A DNA stretch of 64,000 nucleotides from Furcasterigmium furcatum. Lineage: Eukaryota > Ascomycota > Sordariomycetes > Glomerellales > Plectosphaerellaceae. Numbering within the stretch: position 1 is the stretch's first letter; each line of letters starts with the position of its first letter. Below the pieces are notes generated by a model. The model made no database searches. It saw only the letters and a program-made list of their open reading frames with translations, and was not told the origin of the DNA. Positions 50,240-63,300 of this stretch are shown piece by piece. The stretch lies in NCBI GenBank assembly GCA_001599815.1, contig BCIA01000007.1, forward strand, positions 1,054,001-1,118,000, read 5' to 3'. The translations under genes and the position numbers were made by a program.

Positions 50240-51439
50240 ATGGTCAAGAAAGATAAGAAGGTCAAGCAGGCCGCCGCTGCACCGGCTGCCGCTGCTACTG
50301 CGCCTCCTGCTCCCGCCCAATTGCTCGATCTGGTCGAGAACTTCCTCGCCGACCACTCCTTCGACACCGCGCACAAGGCATTCAAGAAGCAGCGCGCCTC
50401 CAACGGCCAGGGCTCCGACGGCAAGACGGAGGGCAGCCTTGTCACAGTTTACAAGAGCTGGGAGACCGCCCAGAACGACGATAGCTCCGATTCGTCCGAC
50501 AGCTCCGACTCCAGCTCGGACTCGAGCAGCGACTCGAGCAGCGACGACGATGTTGCCATGGCTGACGACGGCTCTTCCGACTCTGACTCCAGCTTAGACT
50601 CCGACTCGAGCGATGAGGAGGACTCTGCCGAGGTCGCCGTCCCCGCCAAGTCTCTGAAGCGCAAGGCTCCTTCCTCGGACAGCAGCTCCTCGTCCTCTTC
50701 GGACTCCTCGGACTCCAGCTCCGACGATGAGCGGCCCCAGACCAAGAAGCTCAAGACGAAGAAGGCTGCTGCGTCCTCCTCCGGGTCCGACTCCGACAGC
50801 TCCTCCGACTCTGATAGCTCAAGCGACAGCGAGGATGACAAGAAGGCCAAGACTGAGAAGGCTGATAAGAGCGACTCCTCCTCGGATTCGTCCTCATCCT
50901 CTTCTTCGTCCGATTCTGATAGCAGCGACTCGGACTCGGACTCTGATTCTGAGGAGGAGACCGCCAAGGCCGCCGCTCAGGTTCCCCTGCCCGACAGCGA
51001 CAGCGACAGCTCCGACTCCGACTCCTCTGACTCTGACTCGGAGGATGAAAAGCCGTCAAAGAAGTCCAAGAAGGCCGCCACTGACAACGACATCCCTTCC
51101 GACTCCTCGGTCACCCTCGACAAGACGTCTCCCGACTTCAACGCCCCGCCGCTGCCCCCGGACCCAAGCACCTACAAGAACAACAACCGCGGCAAGGCCG
51201 GCAACGGCAACGGCAAGCCCAACGTCCCCTTCTCCCGCATCCCCGAGAACGTCAAGGTCGATGAGAAGTTCGCCTCCAACGAGTACGTCTATAACACGTA
51301 CAGCCAGCGCGCCCACGAGGACCTCATCGTCACCAAGGGCAAGGGCTTCACCAAGGAGAAGAACAAGAAGAAGAAGGGCAGCTACCGCGGCGGCGCCATC
51401 GACATCGGAGGACGCGGCGGCGTCAAGTTCGAGTTCTAA
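50240..51439 (+). CDS. SRP40: SRP40/Nopp140-like nucleolar phosphoprotein
   Basis: Nucleolar chaperone of snoRNP and RNA polymerase I factors. Single exon of 399 residues. The order is a basic start (MVKKDKKVKQ), a LisH-like helix pair (LLDLVENFLADHSFDTAHKA), a long central region of alternating acidic-serine blocks and lysine-rich spacers that are CK2 substrates in the family, and the conserved C-terminal SRP40 domain (PF05022), with PFSRIPENVKVDEKF, YNTYSQRAHEDLIVTKGKGF and FTKEKNKKKKGSYRGG. An in-frame ATG 35 codons upstream is possible, but MVKK fits relatives better. Confidence 0.93.
   Translation: MVKKDKKVKQAAAAPAAAATAPPAPAQLLDLVENFLADHSFDTAHKAFKKQRASNGQGSDGKTEGSLVTVYKSWETAQNDDSSDSSDSSDSSSDSSSDSSSDDDVAMADDGSSDSDSSLDSDSSDEEDSAEVAVPAKSLKRKAPSSDSSSSSSSDSSDSSSDDERPQTKKLKTKKAAASSSGSDSDSSSDSDSSSDSEDDKKAKTEKADKSDSSSDSSSSSSSSDSDSSDSDSDSDSEEETAKAAAQVPLPDSDSDSSDSDSSDSDSEDEKPSKKSKKAATDNDIPSDSSVTLDKTSPDFNAPPLPPDPSTYKNNNRGKAGNGNGKPNVPFSRIPENVKVDEKFASNEYVYNTYSQRAHEDLIVTKGKGFTKEKNKKKKGSYRGGAIDIGGRGGVKFEF
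50480..51050 (+). repeat. Ser/Asp low-complexity coding repeat
   Basis: Irregular repeats of Ser and Asp codons (mostly TCC, GAC, TCG, AGC) encoding alternating SSDSS blocks. It is part of the SRP40-like gene and explains the long open frame on the opposite strand. Confidence 0.9.
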
Positions 51440-52471
51440 GCCGCGTGATCCCCGTCTGGGCTCCTCACGAGGACTTGGTTTCTTTTGTTTGCTTGCCGTA
51501 TGGGTTTGGTTCTGGCATTTCAGCAGGCGTTGGAGGCAAAAACGGCGAGGAGTCGGCTGCTGCTTTCCGCAGGGACAGGGGGTTGCGACGGCGTGGAGCT
51601 GAGCTCGCGCGGTTCATAGGCATGGGAGATCTTGACTGCATCCGGCATTGAAGACTCTGCTCAGCATCGATCCAGAGAAGTAGAAAACTGCTGTAGCTTT
51701 TGTGTTAGACGATAGACAAAAGACATGATACCTGCTCATGCACTTCCCGGCTCCGCCTCGCTCGGTGTTTTCTCCGCTGTAAGGGTGTGCCGGTTGCTCA
51801 AGCACGATTGAACAGCTCAGCACTTCGTATCATGGGGAATATGCTTTAGCCGCTCGCTCGTCTTGATCGCAGCATGTTTCAAGATTTGGACGAAGAAAGT
51901 GTACGAGGTGGGTTTGACGTTGAAGTGCCACGATGAGTCCCGACACAGCCTCGATTGTAACGCTGTGTGGTTGCCCAGTTCGCCGGGTCGTCTGCCTTGC
52001 CCGAACTCCACCCAATTCAGGCTTAGCAACTCACTGAAATTTACACATTCCCAAGCGAAGCGATTGACATTTCGAATACGGGGCCGAAAAGCCGGGGAAT
52101 CGTCTCGTGTGCGGGCGTTCAGTGTCGTTCAGTATTTGCCCACCAGTGGATATGAACCCCAGTGACGGGGTATTGATCAAGCCAGCGCCGGGAGACAGCG
52201 GAGGCAGCAAGGAGCACACAATGTAAGATCATCAGGGAATGTAGATGGAATCAATTCGTGGCCTCGGGCGGAGGCCACTTCTCGCTGTCATGATTTCGTA
52301 TCGGGGCGTGTTCGTTCGGGCTGCGAACCGCTGTCCGAGCTAAATGGGTTTCCATCAAATGCCTGAGGGGCCGTCAGATGCCGCTTGAGTGTCGTAAAGA
52401 GCACCCCCAAGGTAGTAGCGCTTCTTATATATCGAAATTCAAAAAGTGCAACCCAAGGCTTCTTAGGGCTC
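51440..52471. other. Intergenic, convergent 3' ends
   Basis: About 1 kb between the SRP40-like and deaminase genes, which converge. No gene or repeat recognised. Confidence 0.6.
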
Positions 52472-54613
52472 TCATGATGGGGAGTACCACTCCTTTTCCC
52501 ACTCCCGTTCGGAGTGCTGCTGCGGCGTCGGCAGCTCCGGTACCCAGGACAAGACGTCCTCGTACTTCTCGATGACTGCATCTAGAAACTCGTCCCAGAG
52601 AAGTAACCACTGCGCCTCGGCTTCTCGTCGCAGCGTGTCTTCCATGCAAGCGTGTTGGAAACTCCATTCGATCAGCTGCCGCCAACCGTGGAGTGTCATG
52701 TCGGCCTTGCCAATCATGACTTGGTAAAAGTCGTGGGATAACGTCGACCTGTCAAGTCAGCGGAAGTCACCAGCGGCGGTATCGTGGCGGGCTCACCTGA
52801 ATATCGTGCCGTTGTCGGAGCTGACCGTGCAGTGCACGTTGTTCGCCAGGAGGTTGTACATCGAGTGTCCACTAACCCGAGGTGTCAGGCCCAATATCTC
52901 GTTGGAGATTGGGCACACCTCTAGACAGATGTTTTTCTCCTTCATGCGCTCCATTATATACGGGTGCCGTGCGAGGGCGAAACCATGCCCGATGCGCTTT
53001 GAGTTCAGTAGGAGCGCGTCCAGCACATTGCCGTCCGTGTCGCTGCCAATCTCCAGCGTCTCACCGCAGTGGAAGAGGAAGGGGATGTCGAGTTTGGCCT
53101 CCTCGCAGTCCTTTCGGAACTGCAGAAGCTCGGGGATAAAGTCTCTGAGGGGCCGGCCGTTGCCCTCCTCGCCAACGAGGTCGAAGCCTGGCAAATTGTC
53201 AGACACGAGATCACCAGGATGAAGAGGGATAACTTGGCTTACCAGCTATCCACTGAGGCCACTCCTTCTTGAAATCCAAGCACTCTGCCAACGCATCGGC
53301 TATGAGATTGTTTGAGAAGGATCGAGGAGTACAGTAAATGATCTTTAGGCCGGCAAAGTAGGCCCTCCGCAGCGAAGTAGCCAAGCCTCGCTTTTGGAAA
53401 GCGTTATACTCCTCAATGATGATCTCCACCGTCCGGTGATTGCCAGCTTTGGAGGTATGGTCTTCGAGTTTCAGCATATTGCTGTCCATGAAGTTCGGCC
53501 GGATCTCAGCGTACTGAATATTATCATCGACGAAGTCTTGAAGGACGGCGCGGGTGTACTGCCTGAAAGCCTCCTCGTAGTTGAAGAGGCCCTTCATCAT
53601 CCGCGTGCGGCCGTTGAACTTTGCCCAGGCGCTGTCTAGTTGTCAGTACGGTCAGTCTGACGTTCACGAGGAGAGATGGGCACTGACCCGGGGGAGGTCT
53701 GTTGTACATGATGCGCCTCCTCTGAGGCGAACATGAGCTTTCTCTGCAGCCATAGCGCTGGGTCACCCTTTTCTTTGAAGGGAAAATGAGCTAGAAATTC
53801 CGAAAAAAGCATGTCCTGCCCGTGTTGGTAGCTGGGCTTGAAGATATTCCCACTCTTCTCGTCGCCCTCCGCGATTAACGAGAATTGGATCTCGCAGCGT
53901 TCGAACGCAAGGGGATCTCCGAGCAACAGGGGCATGTCGCTTCTGATGAACATGCGGGGCTGTTCCTTCGCAATATTCAGGAGGAAGTCTGGTGGCAGAC
54001 AGCAATTGAAATGAATGTGGAGATGGGCGCCTTTTGGCATCATCTTCGCAACCCGGTACAGGTCGGTCTCCTCGATGAGATCGACGTTGGAGAGAAAATG
54101 GTCTCCTGGGAAGCGAGGATGCATCTGCCCGTGGTGACCGGTCCTCCACTCCGCCTTGCCATAGATCTCGCAGTTGTCTCGTGCCCTGAGCTTCTGGATG
54201 ATGCGGTTCGCATGACGCTCCTTCTTGGAAGCGGTCTGTGTCAGGCGAAAGTCGAAAGCCAGGGCTCTTTCGCGAGCACGAAGAATGTCCCTTTCCCGTT
54301 GGTAGTCATCCAGGGACGAGAACTTGGGAGAGCCGGATGATGCCCCTGCGACATCGACAGGCGTCCGTTTGAGAATGCTGGAGCTGGTGCCCGTGGAGGT
54401 GAGGCGGTGCTCGATGACCTCATGCTGGGCATCAATCATGGTTCGTGACGTCGTGATATCGTTGAGGTGCTCCAGAGGCACGCTTGAGGGTTGTTGCTGC
54501 GACAGCATGTTGGGCTGGGAGGAAGGGGGCCGGCTGTCCTGGGTGGTCTCCGCTGGGGCATTCTTCTCGCTTGACGTGCCGTCTTTATCGAGGTTCGAAC
54601 AAGTGCTGCCCAT
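52472..54613 (-). CDS. ADGF/CECR1-type adenosine deaminase
   Basis: Metal-dependent deaminase of adenosine or related purines. Exons on the minus strand, 54613-53688, 53631-53243, 53187-52797 and 52748-52472, give 660 residues with introns of 43-56 bp. The N-terminal 130 residues are low complexity. The catalytic TIM barrel starts near residue 190 with the metal-binding HLHIHF; later come FLFHCGET with the metal-binding His and catalytic Glu, KRIGHGFAL and VSSDNGTIF, where Asp residues complete the site. The order matches the ADGF branch (longer than classical ADA), but there is no signal peptide, so this fungal form is probably intracellular. The exon 2 acceptor was chosen at ACAG/C to keep frame into AWAKFNGRT. 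Confidence 0.9.
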
Positions 54614-56249
54614 AGATCCCCAATTGCAACGGCACTGTTTATAAGTGACCAAAGAGGAGGGGGGTCGAGTCACTTCGGGGACGCTGCCGGGGGGGTGACA
54701 AGGGGCGGGCGACAAAGGAGAGGCCCGTTGACTTGGCCGGAGCCGAAACAAACGTGGGCGTTCTGAGATCGTTTCGGAGCGGAGCGACAGGGCGAGTCAG
54801 AGAACAGGTGCAGGGCGGGCGAGTGAATATGTATCACGGGCCGAGGTCGCAAGCGGGTGAAGCAGGCTGGCAGTGCGGCGTCAGGCAGGGTGGTAATAAT
54901 CGCAGGGTAATTACTAGTGAGCGACTTGAATGAGATTCAGAGGGCCATGAGCGAGGCGCGGAACTGGAAATGAGCCAGGGTGTCTGTCTGGTGTCCGTGC
55001 CTAGGTGGCTAGCACCGTAGGAGTGAGGTGAGGACTCGATCGTGGGAAGAGATGCTTGATGGAGGTGAGGTCCGCAGTCAGATCTGGTCTGTAGGCTGAA
55101 AGGAAGGCACTCACAGCGGCAACGGGGCGTACAAGCACGCGACTGGCTGTCTCCAGCTCCCGTCCAGGCCAAGTGGTTCCTTCCCCAGGCACTACCCGAT
55201 TGCTTGGGAAGGGCCCTTGTAGCAATCGCTGAAAAGCAGCGCCACTAAACCCCTTGTGGAAGTCCCATTGACTGTCTGCGGGTGCACCGCCACTTCAAGG
55301 CTTCGCGGCGATGCTCGCGGCTCATTGGTTCCCTCAGGCCGTTGCGTCGGGCGGTTTAGCGCTGGCTGCCTCTCCTGTGGCTTTCTCCCAGGCTTTCCAG
55401 GTCTGGACAGCTTCGGACCTGCAGGACTCTTCCATCCATGGATGTTATCAGATCCTGGGCAGCACCACGTGGAATTAGACTCTACGATCTGCAGTGCTTG
55501 CCCAGCTGTCATACTGCTGCTAGTAGTACCTATGAGCCACCTGTTGCATTCAGTTTCGAGACCAAACCTCCAGACATCCATGTATGTTCTGGGTGACGAG
55601 ACCTCCACTGCACATTGGCGGCCAGGGGCTCACGATGCCATGTCTTTCCTTCAAAGCCTCTCACGCGTTACAAGTACCTAGCTGGACTGACCAGGACCAG
55701 ATCTGCTAGACAATCCACTATCATCTGCAACACTTCTTACAATTTTCGCGTCCCATGCTTCACTCCTCGTGGTCCGTTGGAACCCCGTTTGTCCACTTCG
55801 CGCTCAGCCTCAAAAGACCACGGATATCCTGCCAGGGCCCGGCATCTGCAAAATCTGCCGGCTCCGTTGCTGCGCCCGCCCCTCACCGCTGTCCCTTCGG
55901 GGCTCCTTCGAGATCATGATCAGTCTTCCATGCTTCCTCTTGGTCTTCTCGACAGCTCCCGGGCATGGACTTCTATGTACATTCTCCCATTGCAGGAGCC
56001 CGAACGGAAGGTGCTGCTCAGGGCGATGGAAGGAGCCCTGAAGCACCCGAGTGGCTCCCGTCGTCCAGCTGCCTTAGTGTCATGCAGGCGACGTGCGTCG
56101 CAACTGCCAATCAAGGCCCCCGAGGCCCTGCCCGCCTGTAGATTGACGCAGATGCACGAGGCTGCGGCCAGCCTGACCACCATTTCCCCCCCAATTTGCA
56201 CGCTCGTGCGACAGGACCTACCGACCATCCTCTTGGCCCAGCGTCGGAG
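54614..56249. other. Divergent promoter region, deaminase and STAND genes
   Basis: About 1.6 kb. Overlapping open frames on both strands have no domains. No repeat or RNA gene seen. Confidence 0.55.
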
Positions 56250-59200
56250 ATGGCACCAGGTCTCTCAAACGCCACCGCCCTCGTCGTGAGCTCTGCCGCC
56301 AGAGCGAACAGGGTGCCGCCCAAGGACCGATGTGCCGAAGCCATTTCAAAGTTCGAAGAGGCGCTCGAACGCGGGGATCGTGGCCTCTCAGTCCGGTTCA
56401 AGAATCTCAGGACTCAGAGCCTTCCCGACCTCACAAATGTTACCCGGGTTGCCGAGGAAATCAGCAATGAGTGTGCCGCCCGTCACGGTGGCTGGCGCAA
56501 GTACGCCATGCGCATCGTCCCCATCCTCGATCGTATCCGCCAGCTCGCGCCCATCGGCGATGTTCTCACCGGCGGTGCGCAGAACCTGCTGGTGAGCGGC
56601 GTCTGGGGCGCCGTCAGGCTGGCTGTTGAGGTACGGCACGCCCTGATCGAGAGAGTACTTGAGAGCTCACTGACGGACAAGTGAAGAGTTCCCTGACGTA
56701 TCTCTCCTTCTTCGAGAAGATCTCCGACATGCTGCTCCGCATGGGCAGGACCACTGAAGTTCACAGGGACTTTGCTGCCATCTTCCCGCAGAGCACTGAG
56801 CTCCAGGACATGGCCTATGAGTACCTGACCGTCGTCGTGTACATATCCACCAAGATCGTCCGCTTCGCCCAGCAATCCGCTGCGTGGCAATTTGCGTCGA
56901 CCCTGCTATCGTCGGTCGATGCAGATTTTGCCCCCTTGGAATCCGAGCTCATAACTATCGATCTTCAGATTGTCAGACGTGCCGAGGCATTGGCTATGCT
57001 GAAGAACCGCGACGACCACGCATTAACACACAGGCATACAAAAAGAACAGTCGCAATGCTCTCCGACGCAGCCGTCGAGGGGAAAAGGAGGGCCAGAGAG
57101 GCCTTGAAACATCGCACCCTGATGTCGCTTTGCCCGGACCAGCGAGAGTTTGACATGATGTACCGGCATCAGAGGAAAAGGGGCCATTCGAGCTGGCTTT
57201 TTGACGAAGCCACGTACAAGGACTGGGCAAGTTCAGAGACTTCGAAATCTCTTTGGCTCTGTGGGAAGCTTGGGTCGGGGAAATCCGTGGTCATGGCATC
57301 AGCCATCGCGAATCTCATCCTCAACCAAGGTGAGTGCACCAGCCCCATCTCGTCCTACGTCCTGGTGTGTAACTAGCCTCACTCTCTCGCAGGTCATTGT
57401 TCCCAGGAAGCTCCGAGCACGATTTGCCACTTTTTCTGTGCATCCGGCACCCCGGCAACTTTGAAGGCATCCACCATTCTAGGGAGTATTGCCCGTCAAG
57501 CCCTAGCATCCGCCCCTCTATCGTCCTCCTTCGACTCGCATCTGGAGCACGTAGAGAAGACGGGAGAAAGTCTGACCGGGGACTGCGTAGACTTGCTCGT
57601 TAAAGTTGCGCCTGAGAATTGGAAAGCATTTGTCGTCATTGATGGCCTCGACGAGTGTGCTCGAGGCGACGCCGAGCTCCTCCTCGGCGACCTAAGACGC
57701 CTGTCGAGCTCGCGGAACATCCTCCTCCTCTGCTCCTCGCGCACGGGCTGGGAATTCTACGACACTGCAACATCCTCGCTGCACATTTCATCCACCATAT
57801 CCTTGGATGACGTCGACCGGTCTGCCGATGTCGACGATTTCATCTCCACTGAGCTGAAGAAGGCACAACATTGTCGGCCCCTCCCCGCTGAGTCCGAGGA
57901 TCTCATCCGCAAACAACTTCAAATTGGCTGGGACGGCATGTTCCTGTGGCTTGCCTTACAGATGGAATTCATCACCGAGGAATTGCGATCAGAAGCCAAG
58001 GTCGTGGACATCCTCGGCAATTTGCCTCGTGACCTTCCCACAACTTTCGACAGAGCCATTCTCCGGGTCACCGACCAACTTGTTGGCTCCAAGATCTTCG
58101 CCCTCGTCATGGCTGCTGATCCGGCCATGACACTTGACGAACTTCGAATTGCCACCTCCGTAAAGCCAGGTAAACTCGAGCTTGAACCAACAAACCTGCC
58201 AAGCCTAGCATCGGCCTTTTGCTGGCACTATGGCGGCAACCTCCTGGAGATGGATGAAGAAGACCAGAAGGTTCGGTTCATCCACCACAGCGTAGTGTTG
58301 CACATTTGGGGCTCTGCAGCCGACCCCAGAGCGCAGCTTTTCCATTTCTCGGAAAGGGATGCATTGATTCGGCTCACCGAGGTCTTCGTGACATACCTCA
58401 ACTTCCCAGCATTCGAGAGGCAACTTTCAACGCGACCAAAGGCATCACAGGCTGTCGATCACAGCCTCAAGGAGAGCCAGGCACCCAGGATCGTTGCAGA
58501 GTCCACAATCCCAAGTTCTCGGCTTCGAACTGCTCTTCGATTTATACGAGGCCCTAGGAAGTCAGACGATACGTTTTCTGACATTCAGCGTCTCCATGCT
58601 GCCGTACAAACGGCACAGGCACCAGTTGTTGCAGCAGGTGTCGAAAAGCTCTGCGGGTATGCCGAGTCGAACTGGATCAAAGCAACCCGATTGATGCACG
58701 AGGTTAGGCACGATCAAGTACACAATTTTTGGTCACGATTGATGCGAAAGAAATTGTCATTCCTCCACGAAAACGCACAAGAGCACATAACCTTGTCACT
58801 TTTGAACGGTCACAACTCGCTCTTGGAAATATTCCTGTCAGATCACTTGGGCATGGTCACGGATCTCCTTCACTTGAATGAGCCTCAGATCCGCACTACC
58901 GGGTCAACTTTGGTTGTTCTCGTCCACAATATCCTGCAGGTCCCCTCGATGCAGAGCCGCATCAAAACACCGGGTTGGGTCGCGTTGACCAACAGAATCT
59001 TCTGCCCGAGCGCAGATCAAAGGACATACTTCAGCCGCGCCTCTGATACGGCGCTGAAGGACGTGGCGCCTTACCTCCTCAGAAAACTGATCAACTGTCA
59101 CGACCTTGACATCGAGGACTTTGACGCTCTTATCTGGCCAATGTCTCAGCACCTGAACCTCGATATTCCTCTGCCCTCGGGCAGCAGGACTCCCTTGGTA

Positions 59201-60043
59201 CTTGCCATCATGCAGCCAGACCCTCTGCCAAAACTGAAGACACTGTTACAAGTCGGTGCTGATCCTAACGGTGGAATGATCCGTAGTACTTATTGTACTC
59301 CATTGTTCTGTGCTGCTGTGGTTGGAGCACCCAGGTGTGCCCAAGCGCTGCTGGATAAGGACGCCGATCTGAACATCAGGGACCTGTCGGGCAGCAACGC
59401 GTTGATACACGCCGTAATGCATCGGCAGCCTAGCATGGTCACGTTCCTGATGCAACGTGGCATAATTTACGACATTCGTGACAACGACGGGCGAACTGTC
59501 TTGCACTATTATGCCGAACGGTGCGATACGTTTGAGTTTGAGGACCTTGGTTTGGGCCCGACATCATACACCTTGGTCGATGCCCGAGACAAATCTGGGC
59601 TCACAGCACTACATTGTGCTTGCGCCTACTTGAAGTACAGTTGGACGACTCCTGCCGGCTACGGATCATTCAAACTCTGCGTTGAGGCTCTACTCAACGC
59701 CGGCGCCAGAACCGACCTAGAAGATGAGAAGGGGAAGACAGCTCTCGACTTGCTCGACGAAGACCCTGCCGTAAAGGAGTCGAATGAATTATACGCGGCG
59801 GCTGATTTGATGCGCCATCGGCAAGCAATTCTGCCTTACGCTGATCAGGTTCGGGAGGAACTCGGCGGTCATCACGGTAACACATTCATCCAGATGAGCA
59901 ATCCGAAGTTCTACGAACTTCCCCCATGGGCGGATATATCCCCTCTGATGAGAATGGACGTCCGTCGATTCCTCTTGGCTACGGGTCATGAGCTTCCAGA
60001 CGTACCTTCTCATGGTCCCCATCAAATTCCTAGCTATCCATAG
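56250..60043 (+). CDS. STAND-type NACHT-ankyrin NTPase (fungal NLR-like)
   Basis: Signal-transducing NTPase of the NLR-like class. Exons 56250-56630, 56687-57329 and 57393-60043 give 1224 residues; introns are 56 and 63 bp. The N-terminal helical domain (about residues 40-280, with DVLTGGAQNLLVSGVWGAVR and the following SSLTYLSFFEKISDMLL) resembles the DUF7708-type domain found before NACHT in fungi. The NACHT module has a P-loop GKLGSGKS near residue 319 and Walker B FVVIDGLDEC near 420. A winged-helix region follows (MTLDELRIATSV). The C-terminus, about 940-1140, has ankyrin repeats (LLQVGADPNGG, CAQALLDKDADLNIRDLSGS, TALHCACAYL, LLNAGARTDLEDEKGKTALD). Such proteins act in allorecognition or defence in fungi; the ligand is unknown. 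Confidence 0.9.
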
Positions 60044-60395
60044 TAGGCGTTCGTGCGGCTGAAGGGGGATTTCCCCGAGACTGAGAGAAATGGAACGAAA
60101 TCACTGTCACTGTCCAATGCGGATGTTCACCAAAGTGAATCGGCCGCCGGCTGATTGCCGGTGGGTTGACATGGCTCGACATTCTTCACGTGTTGCAAAC
60201 TGCTATATGTGTCACACCAGGCAATGGTGAGTCCACAACTGCTCCGGAGGTCGAGAGCACGGATCGTCCCATATCAATGATTGTATGAGGATCAGAACGC
60301 TTTGAATCTCGCTTGTTCGCTATTCAGGCCGCGTGCCAACTATTGGCGGCAATTCATGATAACTACAGTAATTTACATCCCCCGTGACCAGACCT
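60044..60395. other. Intergenic, convergent 3' ends
   Basis: 3' regions of the STAND gene and the copper ATPase gene. Nothing else seen. Confidence 0.6.
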
Positions 60396-63300
60396 TCACC
60401 GCAGCTCGACCTTCTCCCCCCGGAACCCGATCCCCGGCACCCTCAGCCGCAGGGCGAGCGAGCTCAGCACGACGCTGATGCTGCTGAGCGCCATGGCCAG
60501 CGCGGCCCACACGGGGTCGAGCCGCACGTGCTGCCCCGAGGCCGTGGTCAGGGGGTACAAGCAGCCTGCGGCGACGGGGAGGGCGAGGAGGTTGTAGACG
60601 ATGGCCCATGCGAAGTTGAGCCTGATGCGGCGGAAGACGGCGCGGCTGAGGCCGAGGAGGGTGACGACGGAGCGGAGGTCGTTGGAGACGAGGACGAAGT
60701 CGGCGCTGGAGATGGCGACGTCGCTGCCGCTGCCGACGGCGATGCCGACGTCTGCGCGCGTCAGGGCCGGGGAGTCGTTGATGCCGTCGCCGACCATGGC
60801 GACCGTCGCGCGGCGGGAGAGGTCGGAGGGCGTGTTCCTGTCCGAGGCGGAGAAGTAGCTGACTGAGGGCGCTTTGAGGGTCGACTGGAGGTAGGTGATC
60901 TTGTCCGCCTTTTGGGAGGGGAGGACTTCGGCGAGGACGTTGGAGGGGTCGATGCCTATCTGGGCCGCGACGGCGCGGGCGGTGATGGCGTTGTCTCCGG
61001 AGAGCATCCAGACGTCCGTGCCGCGAGAGCGAAGGGCTCGGACGACGGCGGAGGACTCTGGGCGGATGGGGTCGGAGACTGACAGGGCGGCGGCGATGGT
61101 CCAGCGGCTCGATGTGTCTGCCACGGTCTTGGTGGCGACGAGGGCGACGGACTTGGCCTCACGCTTCCAGTCGTCCAGTAGTCTGTGGACGTTGTGGGAG
61201 ATGTGGACGTTGTAGTCGCGCATGAGGGCCTCGTTGCCGGCGATCATGTCGAAGGCGGATCTGCTGGGGCTTCCGCGGCAGGAGGCTTTCATGCCCTTGC
61301 CGGCGAGTTCCTCGACGCTGTCGACGGTGGTGCGCTTGTCTGTTACGGAGATGCAGTAGGCAACGATGGCTTTGGCGATGGGGTGGCTGCTGTTTTCTTC
61401 CACGGCCCGGAGCGCTGCAACGAGGTCGATGATATCTGCTTCGTCCGCTGCGTTCTCGGCATCAGGGAAAGCTATCGAGTCGGTGATCTTGGGTTCGCCG
61501 CCGACAGTTAGGGTGCCGGTCTTGTCGAAGACGACGACGTCGATCTTGCTCGCTTTCTCGAAGGCTTCGCCGCCGCCTTTGGCGAGGATGCCGTGCTTGG
61601 CTGCGAGCCCGCCGCCGACGAAGATGGCAGTCGGAGCGGCGAGGCCGAGGCCACAGGGGCAGGCCACGACGAAGACAGCAATGGCGAACTGCAGGGCGAA
61701 GGCGACCCAGCCGCCAGAGGCGTCGAGGTATTCTCGCGGCAGGGTGCCGGAAAGGCCGAGGGCCATCCAGACGACCCACGTCAGAACGGCGATGAAGGTG
61801 ATGATGGGCACGAAATATGCCGTCAGCATGTCCGCCACGCGCTCCATGGGTGCTCGCTTCGTCTGGCCCTCGCGCACTACCTGGACGATCTGGTCGAGCA
61901 TCGATCGGCCAGGTGCGCCGGTGATGCGCATCAGAACCGCGGGGCCCTTGTTGACGGTGCCTGCGAAGAGCTCGTCTCCGAGTTGCTTCTTGATCAGGCG
62001 CGATTCTCCTGTCAGACTGGACTCATCGAAGCTGGTCTCGCCACGGACAACAACGCCATCAGCGACGGGGGAGGCGCCGTGCTGCACGCGGACGAGGTTG
62101 CCGAACTCGACCAGATCGACCTTGACGACGGTGTCGGTCGTGTGATCGGGGTTCTCCGCGTTCTCCTCGACAAGAATCGCGGTGCTGGGACGGAGCTTGC
62201 CGAGCATCTCAACGGCGTCGCCAGTTTTGGCCTTGCTGTACGCTTCGATGAGCCGGCCGAGGAGGAGGAAAAGCGTGAGGAAGACTACGGAGTCAAAGTA
62301 GAACTGAGAGTCCTGCACCACGTCCGGTTTTTCTACAATGGCCGCGATGAGCTGGCCGATAGATGAGAGGTAGGCAACTGTTGTGCCTAGGGATATAAGA
62401 AGATTCATGCTGCCGAACTTGTAGAAGCGCCTGAGAATGGGCGTCTTGCTGCCGGGTCTCCACAGGTTCCGGAGCTCCTTGTAGGCACGGATGTGGAAGA
62501 CATCTGTGGCGAAGAAGTACACCGGGGTGGCCAGGATGAAAAGGATGATCTGGGCTCTGTTGATCCCGGAGAACCAGGGCTTCATCAGATAATGTTTCCC
62601 CTCATCGTCGTCCGAGACGAGATTCATGTAAACGATGCCGATGATGAAGGTGGGGATTCCTATCAGAAGGCTCAGGTATACCCTCCGAAGCAGTTGGTAC
62701 TGGTGCTGTGCGATGACGGCTTTCGATCGTTCCTCGAGTGTGGGCGGATGGTAGATGGAGGCCTGGAATGAGGGGTCCGCGGCTTCAATAGCCTGCAAGA
62801 TCCGCCTGATAGTGAAGAACGGTGCGTTGGGAACGTATTTGATGGTGATCTTGGGATCTTCCGTGGTCGGCTCGGCGAGAATCTCGAGCTTAGAGCCGAA
62901 GGCGGCGAGCGAGTGCGTGAGTCGAGCCGGACAATGCTTGCAGAACAGACCCTCGACGAGAATGTGCACCGTTCGCTCTTGGGCCTTGTCCGTCTGAACG
63001 GCCTCGCTGACAACCTTGTCCAGGGTTGCTTCGTATCCAAGGTCCTCGATGGCCTGGACAATGTCTTTTTCCTTGCCATCCAAAGTGAAGTCGACCGTTG
63101 CGCTGTTTGAGACCAAGTTGACGGATACATCTGAGATCCAGTCCTTCTTCTTCAGCTCGGTCGTAATGGAGTTGGCACACGAGGCGCAGGTCATGCCACC
63201 AATGGCCAAGGTTGCTGTCCACTTCTGCGACTGCTTCTCGGAGACCGTGGTGTCTTGATCCAGATCAAGGACCTCGTCCAAAGTTGCTTCGTACCCCAAG

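Noticed and set aside
50449..50967. 172-codon Ser/Glu-rich frame on the minus strand
   Set aside because: Complement of the Ser/Asp repeat in the SRP40-like gene.
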